Shown: one piece after another, positions 6,882-8,967 of the stretch
How positions within the stretch are numbered: the first letter of the stretch is position 1
How the letters are laid out: every line of letters begins with the position of its first letter
Origin: an uncultured Collinsella sp.
GTDB taxonomy: Bacteria; Actinomycetota; Coriobacteriia; Coriobacteriales; Coriobacteriaceae
NCBI GenBank assembly: GCA_902497025.1
Contig: CABVDJ010000044.1
Location: 1-8,967, forward strand
Reading direction: 5' to 3'
Length of the DNA: 8,967 nucleotides
The notes under the pieces: model-generated
What the model was told of the DNA's origin: nothing
The model's database searches: none
What the model saw: the letters and a program-made list of their open reading frames with translations, nothing else
Translations under genes and position numbers: made by a program

Positions 6882-6916
6882 GAGACCCCCTGAAAACGTT
6901 GTTTCCAGAGGGTCTC
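6882..6916 (-). terminator. Intrinsic terminator, minus strand
   Basis: Two 16-nt arms (6882-6897 and 6901-6916, core GAGACCC..GGGTCTC) enclose 3 nt. On the minus-strand RNA the two imperfect positions become G-U wobbles, so the whole stem pairs; on the plus strand they are A-C mismatches. That asymmetry indicates a terminator built for minus-strand transcription. TTT follows on the minus side, and TTTTT (6922-6926) follows on the plus side, so weak bidirectional use is possible. It is the probable end of the unit that starts at the promoter 8642-8670. Confidence 0.75.
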
Positions 6917-6974
6917 AATAGTTTTTACTCACCCAAAATCACAGGTGGCTTTACGCTTTTTCGTACGTGGCGGC

Positions 6975-6979
6975 ACACT
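6975..6979. repeat. Target-site duplication of the IS3 element, left
   Basis: ACACT here is repeated at 8421-8425, immediately outside the two terminal repeats. A 3-5 bp duplication is normal for IS3-family insertions. Confidence 0.65.
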
Positions 6980-7010
6980 GCGGGGGCTGCGGACATTTTC
7001 TTGGAGATAG

Positions 7011-8372
7011 TCATGCAGCCATTCCTTGGCTTTGACGATATTGTACCGGACTCATCCAGCCCAGCGACTGTTTGATGCGCTCGTGGTTGTACCAGTGGAT
7101 GTACTCGTCGATCAGGACAAGCACCTCGTCGCGGGTGCGTTTCTCCCAATGCTCGGGATAGACGGACTCCGTCTTCATGCGACCGAAGAATCCCTCCGCG
7201 GCGGCGTTGTCGGGGCTGCAGCCCTTCGCGCTCATTGAGCGCGTCAGCCCGTAGCGTTCCATGAGCTCCAGCCATCCGGGCCACCGGTAGTGGCATCCCC
7301 GGTCGGAATGGACCACGGGACGGGCGTTGTCGGGCAGCGTCTCCGCCGCCTCGGCGAGCATCCGGTTGGCGAGCTCCGCGTTGGGATGGAAGCCGGCCGT
7401 GTAGGCGACGATCTTGCCGTCATGGCAGTCGATCATCGGCGAGAGGTACACCTTCCCGTCGCTGGCCTTGATCTCGGTGATGTCCGTGAGCCACTTCTCA
7501 TTGGGCCGTTCGGCGGTGAAGTCCCGGTTGACGAGATTACCGGGAGCGGGCGTGGTCTCCCCCTCGTAGGAGCTGTAACGCCGCCGTTTGGGAACATGCG
7601 CCGAGAGCCCGCCCTCGGCCATGAGCCTGCGGATCACCTTCTCCGAGACGCCCGTCCCGAGCGCGGCCTTGACGCGACGGTACCCGTACCTGCCCTTGGA
7701 GTCGGCGAACGCCCGCGCCACGCGGGCGCGCAGCCCGGCGTACTTGTCAACGCCGATCCTGGCATGGTGGTAGTGGTAGCTGCTCGGCGCTATGCGCAGC
7801 AAGCAGGCCATCGACCTCAGCGAATACCTCGGCCTCAGCCGGTCGATCAGCATCGTCTTCTCCCTGTTCGACAGGCGCCGCAGGTCGGCGCCTGGGTCTT
7901 TTTTTACGACCTCCACCACCTCCCGCATCAACGCGTTCTCCAACTCCAGCTCCTCGACCCTACGGCGCAACGCCTCCACGTCATCGCCGCCCCCGGCATC
8001 CGCCCCGCCCCGAGGACGGACGGACGCCGATTTCCCGCCCTGGGCGGCATTCTGGTTCCGGGGCTGCAACGCGGCCATGCCGCCCCTGCGGTACGCCCTG
8101 ACCCAGTTGTGCACCGCACCAACGCTCACGCCAAGCTGTTTGGCGGCCTGCTTCTGCTGCATGCCGCCCAGCACCAGTTCGATCGCCTTCCGTCTTGTCT
8201 CCAGAGGAATTATGGGTTTGGCCATACGGCCAGCATACCGGGGATCCATCGCCAGCCAGCGTTCCAGGCACTGTCTGGTCGGATAGCCCAGGCACTCCAC
8301 CACCTGCGCGGTGGTCATCGGCGTTGTGAGGTATAGCTCCACCGCCCTCGAACGCTCCTCAAGACTGAACAT
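7011..8372 (-). CDS. IS3-family transposase, OrfA and OrfB fused in one frame
   Basis: A 453-residue DDE transposase. Residues about 20-40 and 70-95 form two helix-turn-helix units (TAQVVECLGYPTRQCLERWL; QKQAAKQLGVSVGAVHNWV). Residues 132-158 form a leucine-zipper-like coiled coil (VEALRRRVEELELENALM), the OrfA multimerisation part. Residues from about 170 resemble OrfB: EKTMLIDRLRPRYSLRSMAC, an HTH_21-like region, then the integrase core with Asp297 (WLTDITEI), Asp357 (VVHSDRGCHY) and Glu393 (NAAAEGFFGRMK), spaced D-35-E, plus Lys400. The start at 8372 is chosen because AAAGG lies 8 nt upstream; the frame stays open to 8591 only because target DNA happens to be in phase. IS3 members usually make OrfAB by -1 frameshifting, but here a seven-A run at the joint (7905-7899) leaves both parts in phase. 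The stop TGA lies 4 bp inside the terminal repeat. Confidence 0.95.
   Translation of the reverse strand: MFSLEERSRAVELYLTTPMTTAQVVECLGYPTRQCLERWLAMDPRYAGRMAKPIIPLETRRKAIELVLGGMQQKQAAKQLGVSVGAVHNWVRAYRRGGMAALQPRNQNAAQGGKSASVRPRGGADAGGGDDVEALRRRVEELELENALMREVVEVVKKDPGADLRRLSNREKTMLIDRLRPRYSLRSMACLLRIAPSSYHYHHARIGVDKYAGLRARVARAFADSKGRYGYRRVKAALGTGVSEKVIRRLMAEGGLSAHVPKRRRYSSYEGETTPAPGNLVNRDFTAERPNEKWLTDITEIKASDGKVYLSPMIDCHDGKIVAYTAGFHPNAELANRMLAEAAETLPDNARPVVHSDRGCHYRWPGWLELMERYGLTRSMSAKGCSPDNAAAEGFFGRMKTESVYPEHWEKRTRDEVLVLIDEYIHWYNHERIKQSLGWMSPVQYRQSQGMAA
7899..7905 (-). other. Slippage-prone A7G run at the OrfA/OrfB joint
   Basis: On the minus strand GTA AAA AAA GAC reads through at codons 157-159, exactly where IS150-like elements place their frameshift signal. 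Slippage by -1 would extend OrfA about 45 residues to a TGA; slippage by +1 would stop it sooner. Either would make an OrfA-only regulatory product. Confidence 0.5.
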
Positions 8373-8583
8373 ACGAGAAACCTTTCGCTCAGTCTCCAAG
8401 AAAACGTCCGCAGCCCCGCGACACTCTACGGACGGAATTTCGATTGCGCAAAATCCGCTCCAGTTTACTCCCACTCGCCAAAGTAAAACTGGTTCTAAAC
8501 AATACTGTTTAGGGGATTTGACTCTTAGTTGCTCAATTTGATACCAATTATCCAACTTATACGGCGTTGTCGGACTCCTGTTA

Positions 8584-8637
8584 TCAAAAGATTATCAAGC
8601 CCAATGTTATCAGCAGAAAAGCAATGGTTTGGATCAT
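8584..8637 (-). CDS. Possible leaderless 17-residue hydrophobic peptide
   Basis: The ATG at 8637 comes 4 nt after a perfect TATAAT, so a transcript would start at or beside the codon, as in leaderless genes. It reads MIQTIAFLLITLGLIIF and then TGA. The peptide is almost entirely hydrophobic, like a single membrane helix, which resembles type I toxin peptides or leader peptides, but charge and tail residues are missing. It may be chance downstream of a real promoter. Confidence 0.25.
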   Translation of the reverse strand: MIQTIAFLLITLGLIIF

Positions 8638-8641
8638 CTGT

Positions 8642-8670
8642 ATTATACCACAAGCAGAGTGCTATTTCAA
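8642..8670 (-). promoter_or_regulatory. Near-consensus promoter outside the IS30 end
   Basis: On the minus strand TTGAAA (8670-8665, 5 of 6) and TATAAT (8647-8642, 6 of 6) are separated by exactly 17 bases. A TG one base before the -10 makes it an extended -10 promoter. It points left into the region split by the IS3 element. It sits just outside the likely IS30 tip near 8680, so it belongs to the target DNA, or its -35 may have been chosen by the IS30 insertion. Confidence 0.75.
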
Positions 8671-8679
8671 TCAAACCCG

Positions 8680-8967
8680 ATGTCTATTTAGAAGTGCAAC
8701 ACCCTTGTTGGTCCTGTAATTCTAACAGTTCGTCGGCGAACGCCTCGGCGGGCGTGCGGTAGCCGAGCACGCGCATGGGGCGGTTGTTGATCTCGTCGAC
8801 GATCTCCCTGACCTCCTTTGCCATGTCCATCCGTATCTCGCAGCGTTTGGGCAGATACCGGCGGATCATGCCGTTGCGGTTCTCGTTGCTTCCCCGCTGC
8901 CAGCTGGAGTACGGGTCGGCGAAGTACGTGGCCATGCCCAGCCCGTCGCGCAGCCTTTCGTGGTGGG
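8680..8967 (-). mobile_element. IS30-family element, 3' part
   Basis: The element runs off the right edge. Its visible end is near 8680, where the plus strand reads TGTCTATTTAGAAGTGCAAC; an AGTGCAACA-type block is common at IS30 ends. The exact tip is uncertain by a few bases because the other end is not in the window. Confidence 0.65.
8684..8967 (-). CDS. IS30-family transposase, C-terminal part
   Basis: The last 94 codons of an IS30-type DDE transposase; the N-terminus lies beyond the right edge. The reading HERLRDGLGMATYFADPYSS is followed by WQRGSNENRNGMIRRYLPKR, which carries the third catalytic residue (Glu of NEN), and then by EVREIVDEINNRPMRVLGYR and TPAEAFADELL, the standard family ending. 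It then continues QDQQGCCTSK to a TAG inside the terminal repeat. Nothing suggests damage in the visible part. Confidence 0.92.
   Translation of the reverse strand, partial: HHERLRDGLGMATYFADPYSSWQRGSNENRNGMIRRYLPKRCEIRMDMAKEVREIVDEINNRPMRVLGYRTPAEAFADELLELQDQQGCCTSK

Larger units (their letters stand above)
6980..8420 (-). mobile_element. Complete IS3-family element, about 1441 bp
   Basis: The ends carry inverted repeats of 25 bp, 6983-7007 and 8393-8417, identical at 24 positions (GGGGCTGCGGAC[A/G]TTTTC core), with GC-rich tips extending to 6980 and 8420. ACACT flanks both sides as a target duplication. One intact transposase frame fills the interior. The preserved duplication and intact frame suggest a fairly recent, potentially active insertion, in contrast to the decayed IS66 beside it. 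The exact tips could shift by one to three bases. Confidence 0.85.
8421..8679 (-). other. Target DNA between the IS3 and IS30 elements
   Basis: This stretch holds a strong minus-strand promoter, three TGATAA copies (8611-8606, 8597-8592, 8586-8581) and two neighbouring dyads. The first dyad is CTAAACA-ATAC-TGTTTAG (8495-8512). The second is CCAGTTTACT (8460-8469) paired with AGTAAAACTGG (8482-8492). A minus frame is open from 8591 and would end, after removal of the IS3 and one ACACT, at a TAA at 6953-6951 (64 codons, tail SVECAATYEKA). It lacks a good start and is not recognised. Confidence 0.45.

Noticed and set aside
7290..8336. Plus-strand ORF of 348 codons within the IS3 element
   Set aside because: Antisense shadow of the transposase, whose DDE residues and start signals are all on the minus strand.
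8373..8555. N-terminal extension of the IS3 transposase to 8555
   Set aside because: The frame is open by chance into target DNA across the terminal repeat; the ribosome-binding site and family start support 8372.
1..8967. CRISPR array, tRNA or rRNA genes
   Set aside because: No regularly spaced repeats of 23-40 bp and no cloverleaf or rRNA-like sequence were seen by eye; the inverted repeats found are explained by IS ends and hairpins.

Overview
The window looks like accessory DNA from a high-GC Gram-positive gut actinobacterium, most likely Bifidobacterium. That guess rests on the style of the DUF1846 protein and on the IS3, IS30 and IS66 transposases. It is inference from family resemblance, not from a marker gene.

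Left part (1-1446): the 3'-incomplete end of a conserved DUF1846-family gene on the minus strand, with a consensus -10 box and a strong hairpin terminator just upstream of it. The terminator belongs to the next operon.

Polymorphic-toxin part (1594-3965, minus strand): three coding segments packed with no intergenic DNA. They are the C-terminal remnant of what looks like a HerA-like (DUF87-type) P-loop ATPase, then a 425-residue effector ending in an Endonuclease_NS_2-type nuclease (RGH motif), then a YezG/DUF600-family immunity protein. The joints are TAAATG and TAATG, so translation is probably coupled. The ATPase has lost its N-terminal catalytic part, so toxin and immunity appear stranded without their partner. 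This is the most interesting biology in the window.

MFS part (3966-5407): a drug-efflux-type MFS gene broken by one frameshift lies between two near-identical 21-bp inverted repeats that begin GTAAGCG. They read as the ends of two IS66-family elements whose outer ends face the MFS gene. The left end seems to supply the -35 box of the MFS promoter.

Insertion-sequence pile-up (5387-8967): an IS66 remnant (transposase 5'-truncated, frameshifted, with one presumed catalytic Asp replaced by Asn); a short scrap that may be another IS end; then an apparently intact IS3-family element (6980-8420) with 25-bp inverted repeats, a 5-bp target duplication and OrfA/OrfB fused in one frame. That IS3 copy has split a small transcription unit that runs from a near-consensus promoter (8642-8670) to a terminator (6882-6916). 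The right edge holds the 3' part of an IS30-family transposase. No rRNA, tRNA or CRISPR array was seen.
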